Shown: positions 55,382 through 63,683 of the stretch, in pieces
How the letters are laid out: the number at the start of each line of letters is the position of its first letter
Numbering within the stretch: position 1 is the stretch's first letter
Assembly (NCBI GenBank): GCA_903903985.1
Contig: CAIVAT010000145.1
Span: 17,269 to 81,268, forward strand
Length of the DNA stretch: 64,000 bases
Direction: 5' to 3'
DNA from: an uncultured Bacteroidales bacterium
Lineage (GTDB): Bacteria > Bacteroidota > Bacteroidia > Bacteroidales > FEN-979
The notes under the pieces: model-generated
What the model was told of the DNA's origin: nothing
The model's database searches: none
What the model saw: only the letters and a program-made list of their open reading frames with translations
Translations under genes and position numbers: made by a program

Positions 55382-56161
55382 TCAATCGAACCGGAGATGT
55401 TTAACAAGCAGTTTCTTTTCGATAAGGTCCTTCATGGTTTCTACTCCGATACGCAGGTGCTCTTCCGCGAACTTTGATGTCACTTTCTTATCGCTCTCCT
55501 GGGTCTTGACACCACGGCCTACCATGGGTTGATCTGAAACAAGCAGCAATGCACCGGTAGGGACTTCATTGGCAAAGCCCACCATGAACAGCGTTGCCGA
55601 CTCCATGTCGATGGCGATGGCCCTGGTGTTGCGCAGGTGTTCCTTGAATTGTTCATCGTATTCCCATACCCGGCGGTTGGTTGTATAGACTGTTCCTGTC
55701 CAATAGTCCTTGCGGTGATTGTGCACCACGGTCGACATGATTTTCTGAAGGTTGAATGCCGGCAGGGCAGGGACGCGTTCCGGGAAATAATCATCGGATG
55801 TGCCCTCTCCGCGGATGGCAGCGATGGGGACGATCATATCGCCCACTTTGCATTTCTTTTTAAGTCCTCCGCATTTACCCAGGAATAGAGCGGCTTTTGG
55901 TGCAATGGCGCTGAGCAGATCCATGATGGTGGCGGCATTCGGGCTGCCCATGCCGAAGTTGATCAGGGTGATGCGTTCGAAAGTGACACTGGGCATCGCT
56001 TTGTCTTTGCCTTTGATTGGAACGCCATACCATTCTGAAAAAAGTTCAAGGTATGCACTGAAGTTGGTGAGCAGGATGAAATCGCCGAATTCTTCGAGCG
56101 TTGTTCCTGTGTAACGCGGCAACCAATTGTCAACAATCTCTTTTTTAGTTTTCATAGGCAT
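55382..56161 (-). CDS. amn: AMP nucleosidase
   Basis: A 259-residue nucleoside phosphorylase-fold protein hydrolysing AMP to adenine and ribose 5-phosphate. LINFGMGSPNAATIMDLLSA, LFLGKCGGLKKKCKVGDMIV and AIDMESATLFMVGFANEVP are visible, with the catalytic Asp in LLLVSDQPM. It is the short form lacking the N-terminal domain of E. coli Amn. A second in-frame ATG two codons in (56155) is an equally good start. A TATCTTTG -7 box lies about 107 nt upstream. Confidence 0.9.
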   Translation of the reverse strand: MPMKTKKEIVDNWLPRYTGTTLEEFGDFILLTNFSAYLELFSEWYGVPIKGKDKAMPSVTFERITLINFGMGSPNAATIMDLLSAIAPKAALFLGKCGGLKKKCKVGDMIVPIAAIRGEGTSDDYFPERVPALPAFNLQKIMSTVVHNHRKDYWTGTVYTTNRRVWEYDEQFKEHLRNTRAIAIDMESATLFMVGFANEVPTGALLLVSDQPMVGRGVKTQESDKKVTSKFAEEHLRIGVETMKDLIEKKLLVKHLRFD

Positions 56162-56267
56162 TAAATATTTTAATTTCCTTTATGCAGGAGAGAATTATCT
56201 CAAAATGCATTAACCAGATATTCAAACACCTGGAAACATTAATTCTGTTTGGGAAACCAGATTCCTG

Positions 56268-56275
56268 CAAAGATA
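56268..56275 (-). promoter_or_regulatory. Candidate -7 box for amn
   Basis: The minus strand reads TATCTTTG. It is divergent from the box at 56297. Confidence 0.45.
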
Positions 56276-56296
56276 AATGATTTGTCAGATTTTATG

Positions 56297-56304
56297 TAAG
56301 TTTG
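56297..56304 (+). promoter_or_regulatory. Candidate -7 box TAAGTTTG
   Basis: It matches TAnnTTTG. The ATG at 56306 directly abuts it, so the ATG at 56318 is the likely start of the next gene. Confidence 0.5.
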
Positions 56305-56317
56305 TATGATCAGCTCC

Positions 56318-56782
56318 ATGGAAAAACTAAATCTGCCAGGCATAACCGCCCGCATCCGCGATGGGAAAAACGGGAAAAAGGAGATCTTTGATGAGATCAG
56401 GAAGAAGTTTGTCAATCTTACCCCTGAAGAATGGGTCCGGCAGCATTTCCTTCATTTTATGATCGCCCGGCTTGGTTTCCCGGCCTCCCTGATTGTTGTG
56501 GAGGCGGCAATCAAATACAATAAAATGGTAAAACGCTTCGACATCCTTGTTTACCGTGCCGATGGCAAACCCTGCATGATGGTTGAATGTAAGAGTCCCG
56601 GTGTGGAGATCACCCAGGCGGTGTTTGACCAGGTGGCCATGTACAACATGACGCTGATGGTTGATTACCTTGCAGTTACCAACGGAATGGCGCACTATGC
56701 CTGCAAAATCGATCATGAAAACAGAACCTATGCGTTTTTAAGGGATATCCCAAACTATCAAACCATAAATCTAAAATCGTAA
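56318..56782 (+). CDS. HsdR N-terminal-like nuclease-fold protein
   Basis: A 154-residue protein resembling the N-terminal PD-(D/E)XK part of type I restriction HsdR: EEWVRQHFLHFMIARLGFP, then MVKRFDILVYRADGKPCMMV with the following ECKSPG (Asp and Glu-x-Lys metal site intact). No helicase, specificity or methylase gene accompanies it, so it is not a restriction system. Stand-alone copies are common in Bacteroidota; a nucleic-acid repair or processing role is a guess. The last codons and the TAA stop (AAA TCG TAA) belong to the TTTACGA-type repeat. Confidence 0.8.
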   Translation: MEKLNLPGITARIRDGKNGKKEIFDEIRKKFVNLTPEEWVRQHFLHFMIARLGFPASLIVVEAAIKYNKMVKRFDILVYRADGKPCMMVECKSPGVEITQAVFDQVAMYNMTLMVDYLAVTNGMAHYACKIDHENRTYAFLRDIPNYQTINLKS

Positions 56783-56788
56783 ATATCT

Positions 56789-58060
56789 GTGGAGCTCATC
56801 GGAACCATCCCCCAAAACCTGATCAATATTGTGCTGGTCACACTATTTTCACTTCTGATCGGGTTGTCGCAGCGGAGGCTGCACCAGCTTGCCCATGAAA
56901 CCGATCATACCTTCGGAACCGACCGGACGTTCACTTTTATCGGGATTCTTGGCTTCATCCTTTTTTTGCTCGACCGGCAAAACGGGTACCTGTTTATGGG
57001 AGGTGGGGCTGTCCTTGCCATGCTCCTGGGCATCTCTTATTATTATCATATCCGCGATCTGAAGGATTACGGAACTACTACTACGTTTATTGCCCTGATC
57101 ACCTACTGCATCGGCCCGCTCACCATGACCCAGCCATTATGGATGGTGCTGCTTATCGTGGTGATTGTACTGATTTTTACCGAGATGAAGGAGACGTTTG
57201 CTTCCATATCTCAAAAATTCGACCGGTTTGAATTCCTCACACTCGCGAAATTTCTCATCATCGCAGGGGTGATCCTTCCTATTCTGCCTGACGGGCCCAT
57301 CATCAAAGGGATAAGCCTTACGCCATACAAGATCTGGCTGGCGGTCGTTGTCATTTCGACCATCAGCTACTGCAGCTACCTGCTGAAGAAATATGTGTTT
57401 CCCAATGCGAGCATCATTCTGTCGGGCATTCTCGGCGGCCTTTATTCCAGTACTGCCACAACGATCATCCTGGCAAAAAAAAGCCGGAAGGAACCTCAGC
57501 ACCTGCAACAATACATGGCCGGAATTATTTTTGCCACCGCCATGATGTACCTGCGAATCCTGATTCTGATCTTCGTATTCAACCAGCTATTATTCAGTGT
57601 AGTGTGGATGTATTTCCTTGGCCTTTTCCTGGTCAGCCTGATCATCGGACTGGCAATACTATTTTACAAGAACAAGGCGGTGACCACCGCTGACAATGCC
57701 CTCTCCACCGATCAAAACCCCCTTGAATTCAAAGTTGCACTGATCTTTACCGCCCTTTTCATGGCATTCTCCTTTATTACCCATGAAGTGCTGACGCGGT
57801 TTGGAACTCCCGGGTTGAATGTGCTGTCCTATGTTGTCGGATTGACCGATATTGATCCTTTTCTGATCAACCTGTTCCAGGGAAAATTCGAAGTTCCCAT
57901 GAATGTTATATTAGTCGCAACATTCCAGGCGATCATCAGCAACAATGCATTGAAAATGATATATGGCGGCTTTTTCGCAGCTAAAGCAGCCCGGATATAC
58001 CTGATTCCGGGTTTTCTTCTTATCATTGCATTCACGATGACGGTGATCTTTATCCTGTAA
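56789..58060 (+). CDS. MgtC/DUF4010 family membrane protein
   Basis: A 423-residue polytopic membrane protein starting with GTG. The N-terminal part resembles MgtC/SapB (LFSLLIGLSQRRLHQLAHET then TFTFIGILGFILFLL). The C-terminal part matches DUF4010 (ILSGILGGLYSSTATTIILAKKS, with many helices). About 11-12 transmembrane segments are visible. The function is not established; a transport or ion-related role is possible. It lies 6 nt after the HsdR-N-like gene and 8 nt before DUF3822. Confidence 0.85.
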   Translation: MELIGTIPQNLINIVLVTLFSLLIGLSQRRLHQLAHETDHTFGTDRTFTFIGILGFILFLLDRQNGYLFMGGGAVLAMLLGISYYYHIRDLKDYGTTTTFIALITYCIGPLTMTQPLWMVLLIVVIVLIFTEMKETFASISQKFDRFEFLTLAKFLIIAGVILPILPDGPIIKGISLTPYKIWLAVVVISTISYCSYLLKKYVFPNASIILSGILGGLYSSTATTIILAKKSRKEPQHLQQYMAGIIFATAMMYLRILILIFVFNQLLFSVVWMYFLGLFLVSLIIGLAILFYKNKAVTTADNALSTDQNPLEFKVALIFTALFMAFSFITHEVLTRFGTPGLNVLSYVVGLTDIDPFLINLFQGKFEVPMNVILVATFQAIISNNALKMIYGGFFAAKAARIYLIPGFLLIIAFTMTVIFIL

Positions 58061-58068
58061 TAATTCAT

Positions 58069-58962
58069 ATGGCAGACCAATACACTTTTGAAATAAATTT
58101 GTTGGATGAGTCTTTCAATCCGCAGGAAACGCGGAATTACGGGCTTGCCATGCTCCAGGGGGAAAAAAGTATTAATTGTTGCATTCTCGATTTCAAGAGA
58201 AACAAGTTCCTTGGAGTGCACCGTTTTACCAGGAATGATGGAAAATTGCAGGAGAGCCAGGCGGGAAACGAAAAACCATTCAGTGACTTTCTAAATGGCT
58301 TGTGTACTGCAATTCCATGGCTAAAAAACCCTTTTAAACTGGTGAAAGTTGGCTTCGACGGGGAAATGGCTACCCTCGTACCATCCTCCTTGTTTGATCC
58401 GAATGACAGTGAGACGTACTTTAAATTCAATTTCCGGAAGAACCAGGATGAGCAAATCCGGTATGATCATTTAATGCCATTGGATGCCTGGCAGGTATTT
58501 ACCATTCCTGACGCTATCCTGGAGTCAACACAAAGGGTTTTCCACATCGGCAAGGTGATCCATGGGTCCAGTCTACTTATTGAGAGTGTGTGGATCAATT
58601 ATAAAAACCGCATCAGTTCAACGCACATTTTTCTGAATGTTCGTAACCATCTCTTTGACCTGATGGTCTTCGACGGGAGACAAATGAGCTATTTCAATAC
58701 ATTTCCCTTTCACAACCCGGAGGATGTGGCCTATTACCTGATTTTTGTGATGGAACAGCTGGGTTTCAATCCTGAGACTGTTCCGCTGGTGCTGCTGGGC
58801 GATGTGGAAACGGGGCAAGACTTATTTGAACTTTTACTCCGGTATGTACGCCACATTGAAATGGGGCGCAGAAATGAAGCTTACCGGTACAGTTATATCC
58901 TGAACCAGCTTTCCCCCCAATCCCAGTTTCCATTGCTTAACTTTTTCTCATGCGGATTATAA
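58069..58962 (+). CDS. DUF3822 family protein
   Basis: A 297-residue protein of the Bacteroidota family DUF3822, which has an actin-like (type IV pilus PilM-like) appearance: AMLQGEKSINCCILDFKRNK, STHIFLNVRNHLFDLMVFDG and VPLVLLGDVETGQDLFELLL. It overlaps rsmD by 13 nt; this pairing is characteristic and implies coupled expression. Its role is unknown. Confidence 0.85.
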   Translation: MADQYTFEINLLDESFNPQETRNYGLAMLQGEKSINCCILDFKRNKFLGVHRFTRNDGKLQESQAGNEKPFSDFLNGLCTAIPWLKNPFKLVKVGFDGEMATLVPSSLFDPNDSETYFKFNFRKNQDEQIRYDHLMPLDAWQVFTIPDAILESTQRVFHIGKVIHGSSLLIESVWINYKNRISSTHIFLNVRNHLFDLMVFDGRQMSYFNTFPFHNPEDVAYYLIFVMEQLGFNPETVPLVLLGDVETGQDLFELLLRYVRHIEMGRRNEAYRYSYILNQLSPQSQFPLLNFFSCGL

Positions 58963-59495
58963 GCGGAATATACAGGGGGCGCCCTCTTCAGCCACCCATG
59001 AACCTGCCGGTCAGGCCAACCACTGATTTCGCCAAAGAGGGCCTTTTCAATGTGTTGAATAATATGATTGACTTTGAATCACTAAGAATACTCGACCTCT
59101 TCACAGGAACCGGAAGCATAGCTTTTGAATTTCTGTCGCGGGGAGCAATTGAAGTAATGGCTGTAGATTCAAATCACCGGTGTGTTGATTTCATAAAAAA
59201 AAACGCAATATTGTTTGGAGCAACCAATATTCAAGCGGTAAAATCAAACAGTTTCGTGTTTATAAAGCACATGGCGGCAAAATACGACCTGATTTTCGCT
59301 GACCCTCCGTATGACCTTGATGGTATCGAAGCACTCCCTGATCTTATCTTTTCATCCAGCCTGCTTGCTGATGACGGGATGTTTGTAATGGAACATTCCT
59401 CCGGTTACAGTTTTGAGAAGCATGCCTGTTTCGATTCGCACAGGCGATATGGAAGTGTAAACTTTAGTTTCTTTAAAAGGGGAATCGGGCAATAG
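58950..59495 (+). CDS. rsmD: 16S rRNA (guanine-N2)-methyltransferase RsmD
   Basis: A 181-residue RsmD: MRIISGIYRGRPLQPP, RPTTDFAKEGLFNVLNNM, the SAM-binding ILDLFTGTGSIAFEFLSRGA and the catalytic FADPPYDLDG. It methylates G966-type guanine of 16S rRNA during 30S assembly. It is translationally coupled to DUF3822. Confidence 0.95.
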   Translation: MRIISGIYRGRPLQPPMNLPVRPTTDFAKEGLFNVLNNMIDFESLRILDLFTGTGSIAFEFLSRGAIEVMAVDSNHRCVDFIKKNAILFGATNIQAVKSNSFVFIKHMAAKYDLIFADPPYDLDGIEALPDLIFSSSLLADDGMFVMEHSSGYSFEKHACFDSHRRYGSVNFSFFKRGIGQ

Positions 59496-59514
59496 GGAAA
59501 ACCAGTTGCGGGTT

Positions 59515-59550
59515 ACGATCTTTGAATTTTGATTTTTGAATTTTCGGTTG
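59515..59550. repeat. AT-rich direct repeat (TTTGAATTTT)
   Basis: TTTGAATTTTGATTTTTGAA repeats the TTTGAATTTT word twice between the convergent ends of rsmD and DUF2795. A related word (CTTGATTTCAAATTTTC) forms the end of pckA at 60591-60608. Confidence 0.5.
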
Positions 59551-59551
59551 G

Positions 59552-59773
59552 TCAATATTCATCTTCGTGGAAGAAGAAATCGTCTTTTGTGGGATAGTCA
59601 GGCCAGATATCTTCGATTCGATCGTATGATTCTCCTTCATCTTCAATCTCTCTAAGGTTTTCAATTACCTCCTGTGGTGCGCCCGATCGGATCGCCCAAT
59701 CGACCAGCTCTTCCCTGGTGGCAGGCCAGGGAGCATCTTCCAGTTTTGAGGCCAATTCGAGTGTCCAGTACAT
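59552..59773 (-). CDS. DUF2795 family protein
   Basis: A 73-residue acidic protein: MYWTLELASKLEDAPWPATR, EELVDWAIRSGAPQEVIENL and a very acidic tail (YPTKDDFFFHEDEY). It is a typical small Bacteroidota DUF2795 protein of unknown function. It has its own TACTTTTG -7 box (minus strand, 59796-59803) 22 nt upstream. Confidence 0.88.
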   Translation of the reverse strand: MYWTLELASKLEDAPWPATREELVDWAIRSGAPQEVIENLREIEDEGESYDRIEDIWPDYPTKDDFFFHEDEY

Positions 59774-59795
59774 TATATCTTTTTTAAATTTCGTG

Positions 59796-59803
59796 CAAAA
59801 GTA
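59796..59803 (-). promoter_or_regulatory. Candidate -7 box for DUF2795
   Basis: The minus strand reads TACTTTTG, followed upstream by an A-tract. Confidence 0.55.
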
Positions 59804-59830
59804 TAAAAAAAAAAATCAGAAAGTCAAGTG

Positions 59831-60391
59831 TTATTTTTTCGTGATCCAGGGAGTTTCAATTGAGCCGTGATCGTTGCAGATTTTTCTCGCCAGGATAAAC
59901 AGATAATCCGATAAACGGTTTAACAACCGAATTATTATAAGGTCAACGGGGCTAACCTGGTTCAGGCTGATCAATGACCGTTCGGCACGCCGGCAAACGG
60001 TACGTGCTATGTGGCAATATGACGCAGCAGCATCCCCTCCGGGAAGGATGAAATTTTTCAACGGAGGCAGTTTATCGTTCATTTCATCGATCTCCTTTTC
60101 CAGCATGAGGATATCCTCTTCACAAAGCATTGGCAAATCCGGTATCTGTTTTCCTGGATCCCTGGCAACCAGCGCTTCAGCCACAAAAAGGTTCTCCTGA
60201 ATGCGGATCAGAACATGCCTGTAATGAACAGCGATATCCTGGTCACGGATCAACCCGATGAAAGAGTTTAGTTCATCGATATTTCCATAGGCTTCAACGC
60301 GTTCATGGTTCTTGGAAACACGTGTTCCTCCCAGCAGGGAGGTTTCTCCCAGGTCGCCGCCTTTGGTATATATTTTAAATGCGTCGGTCAT
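59831..60391 (-). CDS. Cob(I)alamin adenosyltransferase, PduO type
   Basis: A 186-residue PduO/ATR-type enzyme transferring adenosyl from ATP to cob(I)alamin. KIYTKGGDLGETSLLGGTRV (ATP-binding), RVEAYGNIDELNSFIGL and CRRAERSLISL are the family landmarks. It is co-directional with pckA, but separated from it by the inverted octamer array at 60411-60576. Confidence 0.95.
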   Translation of the reverse strand: MTDAFKIYTKGGDLGETSLLGGTRVSKNHERVEAYGNIDELNSFIGLIRDQDIAVHYRHVLIRIQENLFVAEALVARDPGKQIPDLPMLCEEDILMLEKEIDEMNDKLPPLKNFILPGGDAAASYCHIARTVCRRAERSLISLNQVSPVDLIIIRLLNRLSDYLFILARKICNDHGSIETPWITKK

Positions 60392-60410
60392 TAAGAATAT
60401 TCGGGATAGA

Positions 60411-60576
60411 GTGACAGAGTAAAAGAGTAATAGAGTAACAGGGTGACAGAGTAAAAGGGTGACAGAGTAAAAGGGTGACAGAGTAAAAGGGTGACAGAGT
60501 AACAGGGTGACAGAGTGATAAGGTTACCTTTTTACCCTGTTACTCTGTCACCTTGTTACCCGGTTACCTTTTCACC
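60411..60576. repeat. Octamer array with an inverted arm
   Basis: 14 contiguous 8-bp units (60411-60522; mostly alternating GTGACAGA and GTAAAAGG, variants GTAATAGA and GTAACAGG) are followed by about 54 nt of inverted units (for example TTACCCTG, TTACTCTG, TCACCTTG). The array ends at the pckA stop codon. The arms are complementary enough for a long hairpin. Confidence 0.95.
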
Positions 60577-62366
60577 TATTTTTTCAATCTTGATTTCAAA
60601 TTTTCAAACTGTTCTGACATCTCCTTTGGAAGCCTGTCTCCGAAAAGTTTCTGATGTTCTGCAATCAATTCGCATTCGTCGAGCCACTCTTTTTTATCAA
60701 CCTTGAGGATTTCGTCCATTTTGTCTGCCACTCCGCTGAGTCCACTGATATCGATGGCATCCTTTTCAGGAAGGAGGCCGATCGGCGTATCAACTGCCCC
60801 TGCAGTACCTTCGGCACGTTCAAAAATCCATTTTAACACGCGGATGTTATCTCCATAGCCCGGCCAAAGGAATTTGCCATCAGGCCCTTTACGAAACCAG
60901 TTGACGTTGAAAATCTTTGGCAGTTTACTTTTATCGGGTGCCGTGTTGCCGATTGTCACCCAATGTCCGAAATAATCGCCCATGTGGTATCCGCAAAAGG
61001 GAAGCATTGCAAACGGGTCGCGGCGCACACCGGCTTTCAGTCCAATGGCAGCAGCCGTAACTTCCGATCCAACGATGGACCCCATGAAAACTCCATGGTT
61101 CCAGTCGAAAGCCTGGTAAACCAGTGGAACGGTGCCAGGGCGGCGGCCGCCGAACAGGAAGGCTGAAATAGGCACACCTGCAGGGTTTTCCCAGTCTTTG
61201 TCGATCACAGGGCATTGATTTGCCGGAGCAGTGAACCGCGCATTCGGATGGGCAGCCGGTTTGCCATTTTCTTTATTGTAGACTTCATTGGTCCAGGTAA
61301 TGGTTCCTTCAGGAATATCCGATCCGATACCTTCCCACCAGATATCCCCATCGGGGGTGAGCCCGGTATTGGTAAAGATGGAGTTTGACCTGCACGACAA
61401 CATCGCATTCGGATTGGTTTCCATGGAAGTAAAGGGGGCAACACCGAAAAATCCTGCTTCCGGGTTAATGGCATACAGTCTTCCGTCTTCGCCGAATTTC
61501 ATCCAGGCAATATCGTCGCCGACTGTTTCAACTTTCCATCCCGGTATGTTCGGGATCAGCATGGCAAGATTCGTTTTTCCGCAGGCACTTGGGAAGGCGG
61601 CAGCAACATAACGCTTAACTCCCTGCGGGTTGGTAATGCCCATGATGAGCATGTGCTCGGCCAGCCATCCTTCGCGGCGTGCCATGTTTGATGCGATGCG
61701 CAAAGCAAAACATTTCTTGCCAAGCAGGGCATTCCCGCCATAGCCACTTCCGAATGACCAGGTTTCATTTGTATCCGGGAAATGAGATATGTATTTCTTT
61801 TCAATCGGGGCACAGGGCCATTTGACATCCGGTTGGCCAGTGGCCAGCGGTGCACCCACAGAATGAATGCAAGGCACAAAATCACCATCACCCAAAATAT
61901 CAAGAACAGCTTTGCCCATGCGGGTCATGATGCGCATGTTGACAACAACATATGGCGAATCGGTGATCTGAATTCCGATGTGCGCAATTTTCGAGCCAAG
62001 TGGGCCCATGCTGAAAGGAATGACATACAGGGTTCTTCCTTTCATACAACCATGATACTCTTCAGTAAGAAGTTTTTTCATTTCTGCCGGCGCCATCCAG
62101 TTGTTGGTCGGCCCTGCGTCGTCCTGTTTGGCCGAACAAATAAAAGTGCGATTTTCAACACGCGCCACATCACTCGGATCGCTTTGAAAATAATAGCTCC
62201 CCGGACGTTTGGCCTCATTCAGCTTGATCGCCATGCCCGAACCAACCATCATATCGAGCAATTTCTGGTTCTCTGCAGCTGATCCATCACACCAGTGAAT
62301 TGCATCGGGCTGGCAAAGTTCCGCCCAATCATTCACCCATTTTTCAACTTTTTTGCTGATTGTCAT
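60576..62366 (-). CDS. pckA: Phosphoenolpyruvate carboxykinase (GTP)
   Basis: A 596-residue GTP-type enzyme converting oxaloacetate to PEP for gluconeogenesis. Signatures are the GTP-type P-loop [43 protein letters not shown], the metal-binding [11 protein letters not shown] and the guanine-binding region near [19 protein letters not shown]. The last residues (NLKSRLKK) and the stop border repeat sequence. Octamer arrays lie on both sides of the gene. Confidence 0.97.
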   Translation of the reverse strand: MTISKKVEKWVNDWAELCQPDAIHWCDGSAAENQKLLDMMVGSGMAIKLNEAKRPGSYYFQSDPSDVARVENRTFICSAKQDDAGPTNNWMAPAEMKKLLTEEYHGCMKGRTLYVIPFSMGPLGSKIAHIGIQITDSPYVVVNMRIMTRMGKAVLDILGDGDFVPCIHSVGAPLATGQPDVKWPCAPIEKKYISHFPDTNETWSFGSGYGGNALLGKKCFALRIASNMARREGWLAEHMLIMGITNPQGVKRYVAAAFPSACGKTNLAMLIPNIPGWKVETVGDDIAWMKFGEDGRLYAINPEAGFFGVAPFTSMETNPNAMLSCRSNSIFTNTGLTPDGDIWWEGIGSDIPEGTITWTNEVYNKENGKPAAHPNARFTAPANQCPVIDKDWENPAGVPISAFLFGGRRPGTVPLVYQAFDWNHGVFMGSIVGSEVTAAAIGLKAGVRRDPFAMLPFCGYHMGDYFGHWVTIGNTAPDKSKLPKIFNVNWFRKGPDGKFLWPGYGDNIRVLKWIFERAEGTAGAVDTPIGLLPEKDAIDISGLSGVADKMDEILKVDKKEWLDECELIAEHQKLFGDRLPKEMSEQFENLKSRLKK

Positions 62367-62395
62367 ATTATATGGTTTAGTTATTAAATTATTTT

Positions 62396-62443
62396 TTAAC
62401 AGGGTAACAGGGTAACAGGGTAACAGAGTAACAGGGTAACAAA
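62396..62443. repeat. Octamer array, 6 units (GTAACAGG)
   Basis: TTAACAGG, GTAACAGG, GTAACAGG, GTAACAGA, GTAACAGG, GTAACAAA: six contiguous units between the pckA start and the aminotransferase stop. Confidence 0.95.
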
Positions 62444-62480
62444 GTTATTATATCATGAACCCCCTGTTTTCACTTTTTCC

Positions 62481-63683
62481 CTAATGGAGCAATTCAAGTG
62501 CCCCTTTGATCCTTCTGACTGCCTCCCTGAGTTTATCGGTACTGGTGGCGTAGGAGAAGCGGATACAGTTTGGGTCACCAAATGCATCGCCCGGAACAAG
62601 GGCAACAAAAACATTATTGAGAAGGTACATGCAGAAATCGTTGGCGTTGTTAATAACGGTTTTACCATCAGATTTTCCGAAATACCAGGAAATGTCGGGG
62701 AATATATAAAATGCACCATCGGGATGATTGAGTTTCAGGCCGGGGATGTCAGCCAGAAGCTTCAGCATGAGGTCGCGGCGTTCAAGGAACGCTGCCTGCA
62801 TGATTTTCATGTCGGAGGTGCTGTCCGGGTCAGTAATGAAAGCAGTAAGCGCGGCACGTTGCGCAATGGAAGATGCCCCCGAAGTAAACTGGCCCTGAAG
62901 CTTGTCGCAGGCTTTCGCAATGACAAGTGGCGCTGCAATAAACCCAATTCTCCATCCGGTCATGGCATAACCTTTTGAAACGCCGTTAATCAGTACAACC
63001 TGGTCCCTGATAAAATCAAACTGGCAGATACTTTCGTGTTTTCCGACAAAATTGATGTGTTCATAAATTTCATCGGCGACAATGGTTATTTCAGGATATT
63101 TTGCCAACACGGTCGCGATCCCCTTCAGCTCTTCACGGGTGTAAACAGACCCGGTTGGATTACAGGGTGAACTGTATATCATCAGCCTGGTTTTTGGGGT
63201 GATGGCGGCTTCGATCTGCTGAGGTGTGATTTTAAAATTTTGCTCAATGGTGGCAGGAATGAAGATGGCTTTACCTTCAGCCACTTTGATGATCTCCTTA
63301 TAGGAAACCCAGTAAGGAGCAGGCACCAGCACTTCATCGCCAGGGTTTATCAGGCTGAGCATGACATTGGCGATTGACTGCTTGGCCCCGGTTGAGACTA
63401 CGATCTGGCTGCATTCGTAATCGAGGTTGTTGTCGCGCTTGAGCTTGATGCAGATCGCTTTGCGCAGATCCTCGTACCCGGCAACAGGCGAATAAAAGGT
63501 ATAATTCTGATCGATGCCTTCTTTGGCAGCTTTTTTAATGTAGTCGGGTGTATTGAAATCGGGTTCACCCAGGCTGAGGTTGATTACATCGTGTCCTTCA
63601 GCTCTGAGTTCGCGGCTTTTGCGCGACATGGCCAGGGTTTCACTTTCGGCTAGATACTGGATCCTATTCGCTAACGTTATCAT
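62481..63683 (-). CDS. Pyridoxal-phosphate aminotransferase (AspC-like)
   Basis: A 400-residue fold-type I aminotransferase of the aspartate/aromatic subgroup. SLGEPDFNTPDYIKKA, STGAKQSIANVMLSLINPGD, YSSPCNPTGSVYTREEL, VADEIYEHINFVGK and the PLP Lys in SKGYAMTGWRIGFIAAP are visible. It most likely transfers amino groups between aspartate and 2-oxoglutarate, but the exact specificity is not readable. A TAAATTTG -7 box (63718-63725, minus) lies 35 nt upstream. Confidence 0.94.
   Translation of the reverse strand: MITLANRIQYLAESETLAMSRKSRELRAEGHDVINLSLGEPDFNTPDYIKKAAKEGIDQNYTFYSPVAGYEDLRKAICIKLKRDNNLDYECSQIVVSTGAKQSIANVMLSLINPGDEVLVPAPYWVSYKEIIKVAEGKAIFIPATIEQNFKITPQQIEAAITPKTRLMIYSSPCNPTGSVYTREELKGIATVLAKYPEITIVADEIYEHINFVGKHESICQFDFIRDQVVLINGVSKGYAMTGWRIGFIAAPLVIAKACDKLQGQFTSGASSIAQRAALTAFITDPDSTSDMKIMQAAFLERRDLMLKLLADIPGLKLNHPDGAFYIFPDISWYFGKSDGKTVINNANDFCMYLLNNVFVALVPGDAFGDPNCIRFSYATSTDKLREAVRRIKGALELLH

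Noticed and set aside
56318..56782. Type I restriction-modification locus
   Set aside because: Only an HsdR-N-like domain is present; no helicase, HsdM or HsdS gene is near.
60411..60576. CRISPR array
   Set aside because: Units are 8 bp, contiguous and without unique spacers; no cas genes are present.
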